Below, piece after piece: positions 24,459 through 32,434 of a stretch of DNA of 64,000 bases. The notes under the pieces were generated by a model. It ran no database searches. It was given only the letters and a program-made list of their open reading frames with translations, and had not been told where the DNA came from. A program made the translations under genes and the position numbers. The stretch lies in NCBI GenBank assembly GCA_009917695.1, contig JAACJG010000008.1, positions 186,001-250,000 of the forward strand, in the 5' to 3' direction. Every line of letters begins with the position of its first letter. Positions within the stretch are counted from its first letter, which is position 1. The DNA is from Candidatus Rifleibacterium amylolyticum. GTDB taxonomy: Bacteria > Muiribacteriota > Ozemobacteria > Ozemobacterales > Ozemobacteraceae.

Positions 24459-25865
24459 ATGAGCGTTTCAAGGGAAGATTTGCAACTCATAGTATCGGAA
24501 GTGCTCAAGAAAATCGGTACCGGCACTCTCCCGACACCATCTGTCGCCAGCGGCAGAGGCAGAGGTATTTTTGATTCGGTCGATGATGCGGTAGCTGCTG
24601 CTACCCGCGCCCAGAAACAGCTGGTAGACCTGCCGCTGAAAACCCGTGCAGCAATTATTGCCAATATGCGCAAACGCGCGCTCGAAAAGGTCGAAGAGCT
24701 GGCAAAACTGGCTAATCAGGAAACCGGCTACGGCAGAGTTGATGACAAGATTCAAAAAAACAAGCTCGTCATCGAAAAAACGCCCGGCGTCGAAGACCTC
24801 GTTCCTGAGGCCTGCAGCGGCGATCATGGGCTGACTCTGACCGAACGCGCACCTTATGGCGTCATCGGAGCCATCACTCCGTCTACGAACCCGACGGCAA
24901 CAGTTATAAACAATTCTATCAGCATGGTTTCAGCCGGTAACGCAGTTGTTTTTGCACCGCATCCGGCGGCGGCGAAATGCAGTCAGTTCGCCATGAGCGT
25001 GCTTAATGACGCCATTGTCGAAGCCGGCGGCCCGGAGAATGTTCTGGTAACAGTAGCCAGCGCCAGCATCGAAAACGCCCAGAAAATCATGACTCACCCC
25101 GGAATCAGGCTTCTGGCCGTTACCGGTGGCCCTGCCGTCGTTGAAGCCGCCTCGAAATCGCGCAAAAAGTATGTCGCAGCCGGCCCCGGCAATCCGCCCG
25201 CCGTCGTCGATGAAACTGCCGATCTCAAAAAGGCCGCGCGTGACATAGTTTCTGGCGCAAGTCTCGACAACAACGTGCTCTGCATTGCCGAAAAAGAAAT
25301 TATCGTCGTCGAGTCGGTCGCCGACGAGCTCAAAAAGCACCTGCGCAACAGCGGTGCCTACGAAGCTTCGCCGCGCGAAATAGCTCAGCTCGAAAAAGTC
25401 TGCCTCGATGCCAAGGGAATGCCCAATCGCAAACTGGTTGGACGCAACGCCTCGGTGATCATGCAGGAAATCGGCGTCAATATCCCGCCCGAAACCCGCA
25501 TCGTCCTCTGCGAAACAGCTCCCGATCATCCGTTTGTCGTCGAAGAACTCCTGATGCCGGTCATTCCACTGGTCAGAGTGCGCGACGTTCACGCCGCCAT
25601 CGACCTTGCGGTCAAGGTCGAACATGGCAACCGCCACACCGCGGTAATGCACAGCAAAAACATCGACAATCTGCACAAGATGGCACGCATGTGTGACTGC
25701 AGTATCTTCGTCAAGAACGGACCCAGCTACGCCGGACTCGGTCTCGGTGGTGAAGGCACCACAACCATGACCATCGCCTCGCCGACCGGTGAAGGCATCA
25801 CAACCGCTCGGTCATTCACCCGTCTGCGGCGCTGCGTGATCGTCGATTCTTTCAGAATCGTCTAA
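24459..25865 (+). CDS. CoA-acylating aldehyde dehydrogenase (PduP/EutE type)
   Basis: 468 aa. Oxidises an aldehyde to acyl-CoA with NAD. The catalytic cysteine is C275 in DNNVLCIAEKE, and TPSTNPTATVINN plus VTGGPAVVEAA form the cofactor site, as in PduP/EutE. The N-terminal helix SREDLQLIVSEVLKKIG followed by a Gly/Pro/Ser linker is an encapsulation peptide nearly matching that of PduL. Substrate cannot be read directly; acetaldehyde is the simplest guess from the sugar-phosphate genes around it. The GGAG ribosome site overlaps a stem-loop. Confidence 0.94.
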   Translation: MSVSREDLQLIVSEVLKKIGTGTLPTPSVASGRGRGIFDSVDDAVAAATRAQKQLVDLPLKTRAAIIANMRKRALEKVEELAKLANQETGYGRVDDKIQKNKLVIEKTPGVEDLVPEACSGDHGLTLTERAPYGVIGAITPSTNPTATVINNSISMVSAGNAVVFAPHPAAAKCSQFAMSVLNDAIVEAGGPENVLVTVASASIENAQKIMTHPGIRLLAVTGGPAVVEAASKSRKKYVAAGPGNPPAVVDETADLKKAARDIVSGASLDNNVLCIAEKEIIVVESVADELKKHLRNSGAYEASPREIAQLEKVCLDAKGMPNRKLVGRNASVIMQEIGVNIPPETRIVLCETAPDHPFVVEELLMPVIPLVRVRDVHAAIDLAVKVEHGNRHTAVMHSKNIDNLHKMARMCDCSIFVKNGPSYAGLGLGGEGTTTMTIASPTGEGITTARSFTRLRRCVIVDSFRIV

Positions 25866-25880
25866 TTAAACAGGTTATAA

Positions 25881-27194
25881 ATGGTAAACGTTGATTTCTC
25901 TCAACTGGGCCTGACCGGCTGCGGTGGCGCCGGATTTCCGACCCACGTCAAGCTGGCAGCCCGCAACGTCGATGCGGTTATCGTCAATGCCGCCGAATGT
26001 GAGCCTCTGCTTCATAAAGATAAAGAGATCATGCGCCATTGCAGCGAAGATTTCTTCAAAGGTCTGATCAGAGTTCTCGATATAACCGGTGCCAAAACCG
26101 GATATATCGGCATGAAAAAGAAATATGCCGACCTGCTTAACTGGCTCTCGAAAAATCTGCCGGATCCGCGCATAAAGATGCTGCCCCTTGGCGACTTTTA
26201 TCCGGCCGGTGATGAATACGAACTGGTCTACGAAGCCACCGGAAGACTGATTCCGCATGGCGGCATTCCGCTCAATATCGGCTGCGTCGTTATGAACGTA
26301 GAAACTCTGCTCAATATAGGACGCAACCAGCCTTTCATCAGCAAGTTTCTCACTCTTGCCGGGATGGTCCCTCACCCCTGCACCATCGAAGTGCCCATCG
26401 GCATTACTGTGCGCGAGGCTCTCGAACTGAGCGGACTCAAGAAACTTGACGGACTGAAAGTAATTGACGGCGGCCCGATGATGGGCAAACTCATCGATAA
26501 CCCGGATACTGCTATTGTCAGCAAAACCTGTGGCGGCCTGATCGCATTGCCGGCCGATCACGTTCTGATCAGAAAAATGTCGAACAGCGACAAAAAAAAT
26601 TCGCAGATAGCACGCTCCGCCTGTGATCAATGCACCGACTGCTCAGAACTCTGCCCGCGCGCATTGCTCGGTTACCCGATACGGCCGCACAAGGCCATGC
26701 GCACAGCTCAGTTTGCACCTTACGCTGAAAGCAACTATGCCGTAGACTCGGTGTTCTGTAGCGAATGCGGCCTGTGCTCACTGTTTTCATGCCCCGAAGA
26801 CCTGCCTCCCCGCGAGATGTGCATGCTTTCAAAAAAGTATCATCTCAGCAAAGGCGTTAAACTTGCAGAATTTCCGGGCGAACCGCAGATTCACCCGATG
26901 CGTTCAGTTCGCCGCGTCAGCATCGAACGCCTGATCAAAAAACTCGCCCTGCTCGACTACGATCACAAAGCACCGCTGCAGCAGATAAACAAAAATTTCG
27001 ACAAGGTAACCCTGCCGCTCAAAATGCACATCGGCGCCCCTTCTGTGCCGGTTGTCAAAGCTGGCGACAGGGTCGGTGCCGGGCAACTCATCGCAGTGAT
27101 ACCCGAGGGCAAACTCGGAGCCGCACTGCATGCGTCGATAAGCGGCAAAATAGCTTCGGTCAGCGACCAGGCAATTGTCATAGTCAGAGAATGA
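25881..27194 (+). CDS. PduS-like/RnfC-like iron-sulfur flavoprotein
   Basis: 437 aa. The N-terminal half is an RnfC/NuoF-like FMN and NADH-binding module (GLTGCGGAGFPTHVKLA, NAAECEPLLHKDKE, PLGDFYPAGDEYELVYEATG) with an SLBB segment. It is followed by two 4Fe-4S motifs, CDQCTDCSELCP and CSECGLCSLFSCP, and a C-terminal lipoyl-like strand domain (VKAGDRVGAGQLIAVIPEGKLGA). In the Pdu system PduS is an NADH-dependent cobalamin reductase; B12 enzymes are absent here, so its likely job is to oxidise NADH made by the aldehyde dehydrogenase and pass electrons to the PduT-like pore. Confidence 0.92.
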   Translation: MVNVDFSQLGLTGCGGAGFPTHVKLAARNVDAVIVNAAECEPLLHKDKEIMRHCSEDFFKGLIRVLDITGAKTGYIGMKKKYADLLNWLSKNLPDPRIKMLPLGDFYPAGDEYELVYEATGRLIPHGGIPLNIGCVVMNVETLLNIGRNQPFISKFLTLAGMVPHPCTIEVPIGITVREALELSGLKKLDGLKVIDGGPMMGKLIDNPDTAIVSKTCGGLIALPADHVLIRKMSNSDKKNSQIARSACDQCTDCSELCPRALLGYPIRPHKAMRTAQFAPYAESNYAVDSVFCSECGLCSLFSCPEDLPPREMCMLSKKYHLSKGVKLAEFPGEPQIHPMRSVRRVSIERLIKKLALLDYDHKAPLQQINKNFDKVTLPLKMHIGAPSVPVVKAGDRVGAGQLIAVIPEGKLGAALHASISGKIASVSDQAIVIVRE

Positions 27195-27204
27195 GGTAAG
27201 ATAA

Positions 27205-27762
27205 ATGAATATCCACGGAAATGCCATCGGCCTGATTGAACTTTCCAGCATTTCTACCGGCTATCTGGTGACAGATGCCATGCTCAAGACCGCTTCGGTC
27301 GAGCTGGTTCTCTCGCGCACCGTCTGCCCGGGCAAATTCATCTGCCTCGTCTGGGGCGATGTCGCAGCCGTCGAAGCCAGCGTTGCCGCCGGTATTCAAC
27401 TCGGTCAGGGCTATCTTGTCAACGACCTCGTCATTCCGAACCTGCACCCGCAGATTTACCCAGCTATAACCGCTACCAATCAGATTACCGAGACCGGTGC
27501 GCTCGGAGTCATCGAAACTTTCGACATAGTTTCAACAATTCTTGCCGCCGATGCTTCGGTCAAAGCCGCTGACGTAAACCTGTGCGAACTGCGCATTGCC
27601 ATGGCCATCGGTGGCAAAGCCTTTTACACCATGACCGGTGACGTTGCCGCAGTCGAAGCTGCAGTAAAAGCCGGCCTCGAATCACTCGAAGGCAAAGGTC
27701 TCGTCGTTCATCATGTCGTCATTCCAAGGCCGCGCCCCGAGCTGTTCAGGGAGTTCATCTGA
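27205..27762 (+). CDS. Tandem BMC-domain shell trimer (PduT-like)
   Basis: 185 aa, two BMC domains in tandem. C41 in LSRTVCPGKF corresponds to the cysteine of PduT (SKTICPGKF) that holds a 4Fe-4S cluster at the trimer pore, so this shell protein probably conducts electrons or carries the cluster. The second domain starts near GALGVIETFDIVSTILAAD and ends with VVIPRPRPELF. Placement directly after the PduS-like gene supports a functional pair. GAGG lies upstream of the ATG; its stop overlaps the rpiB start. Confidence 0.93.
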   Translation: MNIHGNAIGLIELSSISTGYLVTDAMLKTASVELVLSRTVCPGKFICLVWGDVAAVEASVAAGIQLGQGYLVNDLVIPNLHPQIYPAITATNQITETGALGVIETFDIVSTILAADASVKAADVNLCELRIAMAIGGKAFYTMTGDVAAVEAAVKAGLESLEGKGLVVHHVVIPRPRPELFREFI

Positions 27763-28211
27763 TGCCAAGAATTTATCTCGGCGCCGATCACGGCGGTTTT
27801 CCACACAAAGAAGAGCTAAAAAAATATCTGATCGAAAAGGGACACGTTGTCGAAGATATGGGTGCCTATTCGACGTCTCCAGTCGACTACCCTGATATCG
27901 CCTATCTGGTAGCTGCCTCGGTCGCCAGAAATCCGCTGAGCCTTGGCATAGTCATCGATGGCGCCGGAATCGGCTCATGCATGGCTGCCAACAAGGTTCC
28001 CGGCATTCGTGCCGCCTGCTGCAACGATCTTTATACTGCCCGCAACAGCCGCGAACACAATCACGCCAATATTTTGACCCTTGGCAGTATGGTAATCGGC
28101 ACCGGCTACATGAAGCAGATCGTCGATCTCTGGCTGGCAACCGCTCCGGCCCCCGGTCGCCACGCCGACCGCGTTGCCAAGATCATGCAACTGGAACGCC
28201 TGACCGGCTGA
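27762..28211 (+). CDS. rpiB: Ribose-5-phosphate isomerase B
   Basis: 149 aa, LacA/B-RpiB family. Interconverts ribose 5-phosphate and ribulose 5-phosphate. Motifs: YLGADHGGF at the N-terminus, DGAGIGSCMAANKVPGIRAA with the catalytic Cys loop, and the signature NSREHNHANILTLGSMVIG. Its start overlaps the shell-protein stop by one base, so it is firmly part of the BMC operon. RpiB plus an acylating aldehyde dehydrogenase is the hallmark gene set of sugar-phosphate-utilising compartments. No targeting peptide is visible, so it may act outside the shell. Confidence 0.93.
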   Translation: MPRIYLGADHGGFPHKEELKKYLIEKGHVVEDMGAYSTSPVDYPDIAYLVAASVARNPLSLGIVIDGAGIGSCMAANKVPGIRAACCNDLYTARNSREHNHANILTLGSMVIGTGYMKQIVDLWLATAPAPGRHADRVAKIMQLERLTG

Positions 28212-28238
28212 CATTCATTTTGTAATTAATCTTGCGTA

Positions 28239-28272
28239 GGGGTTCAACATGTTGAACCCCGCGTTTATTATT
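28239..28272 (+). terminator. Palindromic terminator-like hairpin after the BMC operon
   Basis: GGGGTTCAA and TTGAACCCC flank a CATG loop (28239-28260); the following GCGTTTATTATT is only moderately T-rich. Confidence 0.5.
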
Positions 28273-28305
28273 GGTAATCAGTCGGTATTGGGTTTCGGTA
28301 TCGCT

Positions 28306-28350
28306 ATCGATTTCGATACCCGATCCCGATAGCGATTACGATTACGAGCA
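28306..28350. repeat. Dispersed GATTACGATTACGAGCACG-type repeat
   Basis: Contains CGATTTCGATACCCGATCCC followed by GCGATTACGATTACGAGCAC. Related copies lie at 13523-13562 and 62650-62697, all in intergenic DNA. Confidence 0.55.
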
Positions 28351-28366
28351 CGGGTAAGATGAATAC

Positions 28367-28395
28367 TTGCATGTGCATCGATGAAATTGTATATT
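28367..28395 (+). promoter_or_regulatory. Sigma-70 promoter for deoB
   Basis: TTGCAT (28367-28372), a 17-base spacer and TATATT (28390-28395). Start near 28402; the leader holds AAAGGAAAG before ATG 28441. It makes deoB separately controllable from the BMC operon. Confidence 0.6.
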
Positions 28396-28440
28396 TTTTT
28401 AGAATCATTTAACTCACACGAAGCAAAAGGAAAGAAAAAT

Positions 28441-29586
28441 ATGAGAGCAATATGCATAGTACTCGACAGCGCCGGCATTGCGCCGATGCCTGATCAGCAC
28501 GAATACGGCGATATCGGCGCCGCAACTATCCCAAACATAGCTAAGGCCACTGGCGGTATCGATCTGCCAACCATGCAAAACATGGGACTCGGCAATATAA
28601 CCGCGATCGAAGGTGTGCCACCGGCAGATTCGCCTAGCGCATCTTACGGTATGATGTATGAACTGTCACCTGGCAAGGACACCACTACCGGTCACTGGGA
28701 GATGATGGGCATGAAACTGGATTTCGCTTTTCCAGTTTTTCCCGAGGGTTTTCCGAAGGACTTTATCGAGAAATATGAAGCCGCCATTGGCCGCCAGACT
28801 CTCGCCAACTATCCGGCTTCCGGCACCGAGATCATCAACCAGCTTGGCGACGAACACGTTAAAACCGGCAAACCCATAGTCTACACCTCGGCTGACTCGG
28901 TCTTTCAGGTTGCTGCGCACGAGGAAGTAATTCCGGTTCCTGAACTGTATCGCATCTGCCAGATTGCCCGCGACATGCTGCAACCGCCAGAACTCGGTGC
29001 AGCCCGCGTCATTGCGCGCCCGTTTCTTGGTTCTTCCGGTAATTACACTCGCACCCCTAACCGCCACGACTTCAGTTTGACACCTTCAGAAACAGTTCTG
29101 GATGTGCTTAAAGCCAAAGGCATCCCGACCTACGGCATTGGCAAAATCTACGACATTTTCGCCGGTCAGGGCGTAGAACCGCATGTAACCACCAAAAGCA
29201 ACGAAGATGGCATGCAGAAAACACTTGAAGCGCTCGACAAAATCAAGTCTGGCCTGATCTTCACCAATCTCGTCGATACCGACATGAAATACGGCCATCG
29301 CCGCGATGTACATGGTTACCGTGCTTCACTCATGGAATTCGACACCTGGCTTGCCGAATTCATCAACAAACTTGAAGATGACGATGTGCTGATCATCACT
29401 GCCGATCACGGCTGCGACCCGACCTACAAGGGCTCCGATCATACCCGCGAAGCCGTGCCGCTGCTGGTATACCAGAAGGGCAAGCCCGGCAAAGACCTCG
29501 GAATCCGCCAGGGCTTCTGGGACGTGGCCGCCACCATCGCCGCCCATCTTGGCGTCGAATACAAAAACGGCACCTCAACGCTCTAA
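28441..29586 (+). CDS. deoB: Phosphopentomutase
   Basis: 381 aa from ATG 28441, which AAAGGAAAG precedes; the longer frame begins inside the promoter. Interconverts (deoxy)ribose 1-phosphate and 5-phosphate, linking nucleoside phosphorolysis to pentose-phosphate use. Alkaline-phosphatase-superfamily signatures: VLDSAGIAPMPDQ (metal), PGKDTTTGHWEMMG (phosphorylated Thr), NLVDTDMKYGHRRD and ITADHGCDPTYKGSDHTREAVP. It follows the BMC operon by 230 bases on the same strand and would feed ribose or deoxyribose 5-phosphate to RpiB or to an aldolase that is not in the window. Confidence 0.95.
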   Translation: MRAICIVLDSAGIAPMPDQHEYGDIGAATIPNIAKATGGIDLPTMQNMGLGNITAIEGVPPADSPSASYGMMYELSPGKDTTTGHWEMMGMKLDFAFPVFPEGFPKDFIEKYEAAIGRQTLANYPASGTEIINQLGDEHVKTGKPIVYTSADSVFQVAAHEEVIPVPELYRICQIARDMLQPPELGAARVIARPFLGSSGNYTRTPNRHDFSLTPSETVLDVLKAKGIPTYGIGKIYDIFAGQGVEPHVTTKSNEDGMQKTLEALDKIKSGLIFTNLVDTDMKYGHRRDVHGYRASLMEFDTWLAEFINKLEDDDVLIITADHGCDPTYKGSDHTREAVPLLVYQKGKPGKDLGIRQGFWDVAATIAAHLGVEYKNGTSTL

Positions 29587-29593
29587 GTCCTGA

Positions 29594-29638
29594 AAATAAA
29601 ACCCGGCCGGTGATAGAATCACCGGCCGGGTTTTATTT
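29594..29638. terminator. Bidirectional terminator between deoB and the lipoprotein gene
   Basis: A perfect 21-bp inverted repeat (arms 29594-29614 and 29618-29638, core CCCGGCCGGTGAT) with a 3-base loop and T-rich ends on both strands serves the two convergent genes. Confidence 0.9.
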
Positions 29639-29652
29639 AGACGTTATCTGTT

Positions 29653-31185
29653 CTAGGGTCTATCAGCAACTACGCTGATAGTATAAAGAGCAGGAGCAGA
29701 AGTTTCGGGCACCGGAATTGCGTCTTCATCAGCAGTATTGATGACGTAGGAGGCAGAAGCACCCGGAACAGCAGGCGGCTCGACGATTATCTGATGTGCA
29801 AAGCCATAACCTGTTGCAGCATGGAATTTGATCAAAGCTTCTCCTGTTACCCCGGCCTGAATCGAAGGCGTTGTCTGAGTGTTATCCCAGAGCGTAACCG
29901 GATTGTTATTTTTGACTTCAAAGCTCTGATAAGGCAAAGAGATGTTGGCAGTCACTGTGTCGCCATTTGCCAGATCGGGCCCCGAAACATGAAATACGAC
30001 ATCGCGATAAATGATGTTGTCATACATGCCAGCCTTGCTGTCTGCGGGAATATTGGGGTTATAATCAAATTCAGTCTGACCATTATCGCTGGTAAAGTCG
30101 ACGTCAATGCGATAATTTCCTTCAGTGCCACCGAATGCGGTCAGAGAAGAACCTATTCTCAGCACTTCGTCTTCGTAGCCCAGCAGCTGAATTCTCAGAT
30201 TAACCGGCAGATCAATAGCAGCGACTTCAACAACGTTAGGAAGCGCATCATTGGCAACGGCAAGATTGCTGGTCGATAATACGTGGGCAGGCGCTGCCGT
30301 TGTTTCGACAATAATATTAGCCTGAGCAGCATTGAGATAACTGGGGGCATTAACCCATCTCAGCTGAAGCTTATATTTGACTGGCACGAGAACAACCTTG
30401 GCATAATATTCACTGCCGCTTAAAGTTGCATTTTCGGTTAAAATCGGCTCATATAGAGGCTGGTCGGCGGCATGTCTGATGGCTATGTCGAGTTCTTCGG
30501 CAGATTCTCGTTCGACACCAAGACGCAAAGCTGCAGCGGTAAGCTTAGCATTACCAAGAGCGTCAAGTAGCGGCTCACCATTGATAGTTACGTAAAATTC
30601 ATCAAGATCCTGAACTTTTACGACAGAACCGGCATCACTGCTGTAAGTGCTATAGAGATCGAGCTTGATAAGCGCAGTCGGCGGCAAGCTTTTCATTGTC
30701 TCAATAAGCGGCAGCGAGCCAAGATTCAGCACATCACCACTCTTGACGTATATGGCTTCAAGCTTGGCCGATTCAGCCGTATTGCCTTCTTCGGTTTCGC
30801 TGGTGGTAGTAGTGCTCGGGTAAGTCGCCTTGTTCTGACCCTTCTGATATTCGATCAGCACGTTGTCAGGAATGACGTTCTCGAACACGAAGTAGCCATT
30901 GGCATCGGTTGTAGTACTCAGAAAGTTCTTACCCTGTTTGAGTTCAGAAGTTCCCTGAGCTTCTTTAGACATGACTCTGACTGTTGCGCCAGAAATGCCT
31001 ACGGTGTCATTGTCGGCTCTGACGACACGCCCGGTAATCATTGCCGGTTTGACGCCAAGGGCGCCTTTTTCGCAACCCATGCTCAGCATAACGACCAGTC
31101 CGGCTATCGCCAGGAACCAGCCTCCCCAGAATCTCAGCTGCATATTACTAAACCTCCCGAACGCTTGAGAAGAATTGTTATTCAT
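29653..31185 (-). CDS. Lipoprotein of the CEKGxLGxK paralog family, 510 aa
   Basis: 510 aa. A hydrophobic segment (WFLAIAGLVVMLSMG) ends in the lipobox SMGC, and the mature protein begins CEKGALGVKPAMITG. A carboxypeptidase-regulatory-like beta domain follows (ITGRVVRADNDTVGISGATV...TTTDANGYFVFENVI). The rest is beta-rich with no known domain. The same opening occurs in the two neighbouring lipoproteins, so the three are paralogs. Starts 1 base after the stop of the upstream paralog, with AGGTGA as ribosome site. Likely a surface or periplasmic structural protein. Confidence 0.85.
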   Translation of the reverse strand: MNNNSSQAFGRFSNMQLRFWGGWFLAIAGLVVMLSMGCEKGALGVKPAMITGRVVRADNDTVGISGATVRVMSKEAQGTSELKQGKNFLSTTTDANGYFVFENVIPDNVLIEYQKGQNKATYPSTTTTSETEEGNTAESAKLEAIYVKSGDVLNLGSLPLIETMKSLPPTALIKLDLYSTYSSDAGSVVKVQDLDEFYVTINGEPLLDALGNAKLTAAALRLGVERESAEELDIAIRHAADQPLYEPILTENATLSGSEYYAKVVLVPVKYKLQLRWVNAPSYLNAAQANIIVETTAAPAHVLSTSNLAVANDALPNVVEVAAIDLPVNLRIQLLGYEDEVLRIGSSLTAFGGTEGNYRIDVDFTSDNGQTEFDYNPNIPADSKAGMYDNIIYRDVVFHVSGPDLANGDTVTANISLPYQSFEVKNNNPVTLWDNTQTTPSIQAGVTGEALIKFHAATGYGFAHQIIVEPPAVPGASASYVINTADEDAIPVPETSAPALYTISVVADRP

Positions 31186-31186
31186 A

Positions 31187-32434
31187 TCAGTTCACCTGTA
31201 TTGTTACGATCTGAGCTTCTGCCCCGTCGTCATCCACACGAATGGTATCGTCGTTAGACTTGCCGTCGCCAACGATATAGCCAACGAAGGTCAAATCATA
31301 TCCGGTCGGAACCTGATTGGTACCAAGATCGATTACGCGAGGTGTGCCGATTGTCCAGCCAGGCGGGTTGGTAACAATGGTCTGAGCCCATCTGGTTCCA
31401 GTTTCCTGACAGTAAGCACCGACAAAGTCATTAGTTCTGATGTTCTCGCCAGTAATGATGACACGAACATCACGCATGATCGGCGAAAAGTTGTTTTTGA
31501 GAGAAAAAGTCTGGTAGATGGTCCCCTGAAAGTCACCAGAGGGATAGACCACTATTGGCCCATTCATGCGATAGCCTTTGACTTCAGCCTCGATCGAGAC
31601 CGAGACCCCTCTCGGGATGCCCGAAATAGTGAAAGACTGTTCGTTGATGGTTGCCGTAGCGGTAGCAACTGCGCGATTACCGGCATAGGCAAAGATATTC
31701 GCGGTCGGATTCGCCTGGAAGACCCAGCCGGGCACATCCTGCCAGCGCCCTACGATAGAGTAGGTTTCCGGCTGCAGCATGATGGTGCCAAGATCGCGAT
31801 CAGAAAGAGCTCCACCTTCGAAGAGAACAGAAGCAGTCTCATAACCGCTGACAGACACAATCATTCTAAAATCATCAGTACGAGCGGGAATCCTGAAGCC
31901 GGTGGTCAGTTCTGTCGGCAGACGATTATTGAAAGTTTGATTTGCAAAGACAAACTGTGCATTACCATAGGTGATCAGAGTGCCATTGACCGCATCTTTA
32001 AGAGTACCGGTAATGGTTACATACTGGTTCTCATATGTCTGTTCCATTCTTACCGATGGAACATGACTTGTTTCATTGTTGACAACTACGACATTTACTG
32101 CTGCCGAAGCCGTATCACCCAACGGCACATAGCCAACTTTGTCAAAGCTGAGGCTCCATTCGTCTGCCCGCAAACTGCCTAAATAGTAGTTTCCGTTGCT
32201 GTCGCTGGTGGTGAACTTGGTAGCGCGGTCTTCATCACCCTCTTCGCCAGTCGTAGCAATTACACTTACGCCGGCAATTCCGACAAGGGTGCGACTGTCA
32301 AGCACACTGCCCGAAATACCACCACCTTTGAGCCCGAGAGTGCCTTTTTCGCACCCGACCAGGCTTACAATCAGCACGATGAATAGTGCTGCCAGGATCC
32401 CGAACGGCTTCGGGTTCCGCCTTTCTCTAATCAT
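31187..32434 (-). CDS. Lipoprotein of the CEKGxLGxK paralog family, 415 aa
   Basis: 415 aa. Lipobox LVGC after ILAALFIVLIVSLV; the mature start CEKGTLGLKGGGISGSV and the regulatory-like domain (VLDSRTLVGIAGVSVIATTG...SDSNGNYYLGSLRADEWSLSFDKVGYV) match its paralogs. The C-terminal two thirds are beta-rich (VTITGTLKDAVNG, FTISGIPRGVSVSIEAEVKGY). GGAGGC lies six bases before ATG. It is the first gene of a two-gene minus-strand unit. Function unknown. Confidence 0.85.
   Translation of the reverse strand: MIRERRNPKPFGILAALFIVLIVSLVGCEKGTLGLKGGGISGSVLDSRTLVGIAGVSVIATTGEEGDEDRATKFTTSDSNGNYYLGSLRADEWSLSFDKVGYVPLGDTASAAVNVVVVNNETSHVPSVRMEQTYENQYVTITGTLKDAVNGTLITYGNAQFVFANQTFNNRLPTELTTGFRIPARTDDFRMIVSVSGYETASVLFEGGALSDRDLGTIMLQPETYSIVGRWQDVPGWVFQANPTANIFAYAGNRAVATATATINEQSFTISGIPRGVSVSIEAEVKGYRMNGPIVVYPSGDFQGTIYQTFSLKNNFSPIMRDVRVIITGENIRTNDFVGAYCQETGTRWAQTIVTNPPGWTIGTPRVIDLGTNQVPTGYDLTFVGYIVGDGKSNDDTIRVDDDGAEAQIVTIQVN

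Noticed and set aside
24930-25676. A 248-codon minus-strand frame
   Set aside because: Antisense to the aldehyde dehydrogenase with its catalytic motif intact.
25875-26630. A 251-codon minus-strand frame
   Set aside because: Antisense to the PduS-like gene; no ribosome site or recognisable product.
31175-32182. A 335-codon plus-strand frame
   Set aside because: Antisense to the 415-aa lipoprotein, which has a lipobox, ribosome site and paralogs; the shadow has none.
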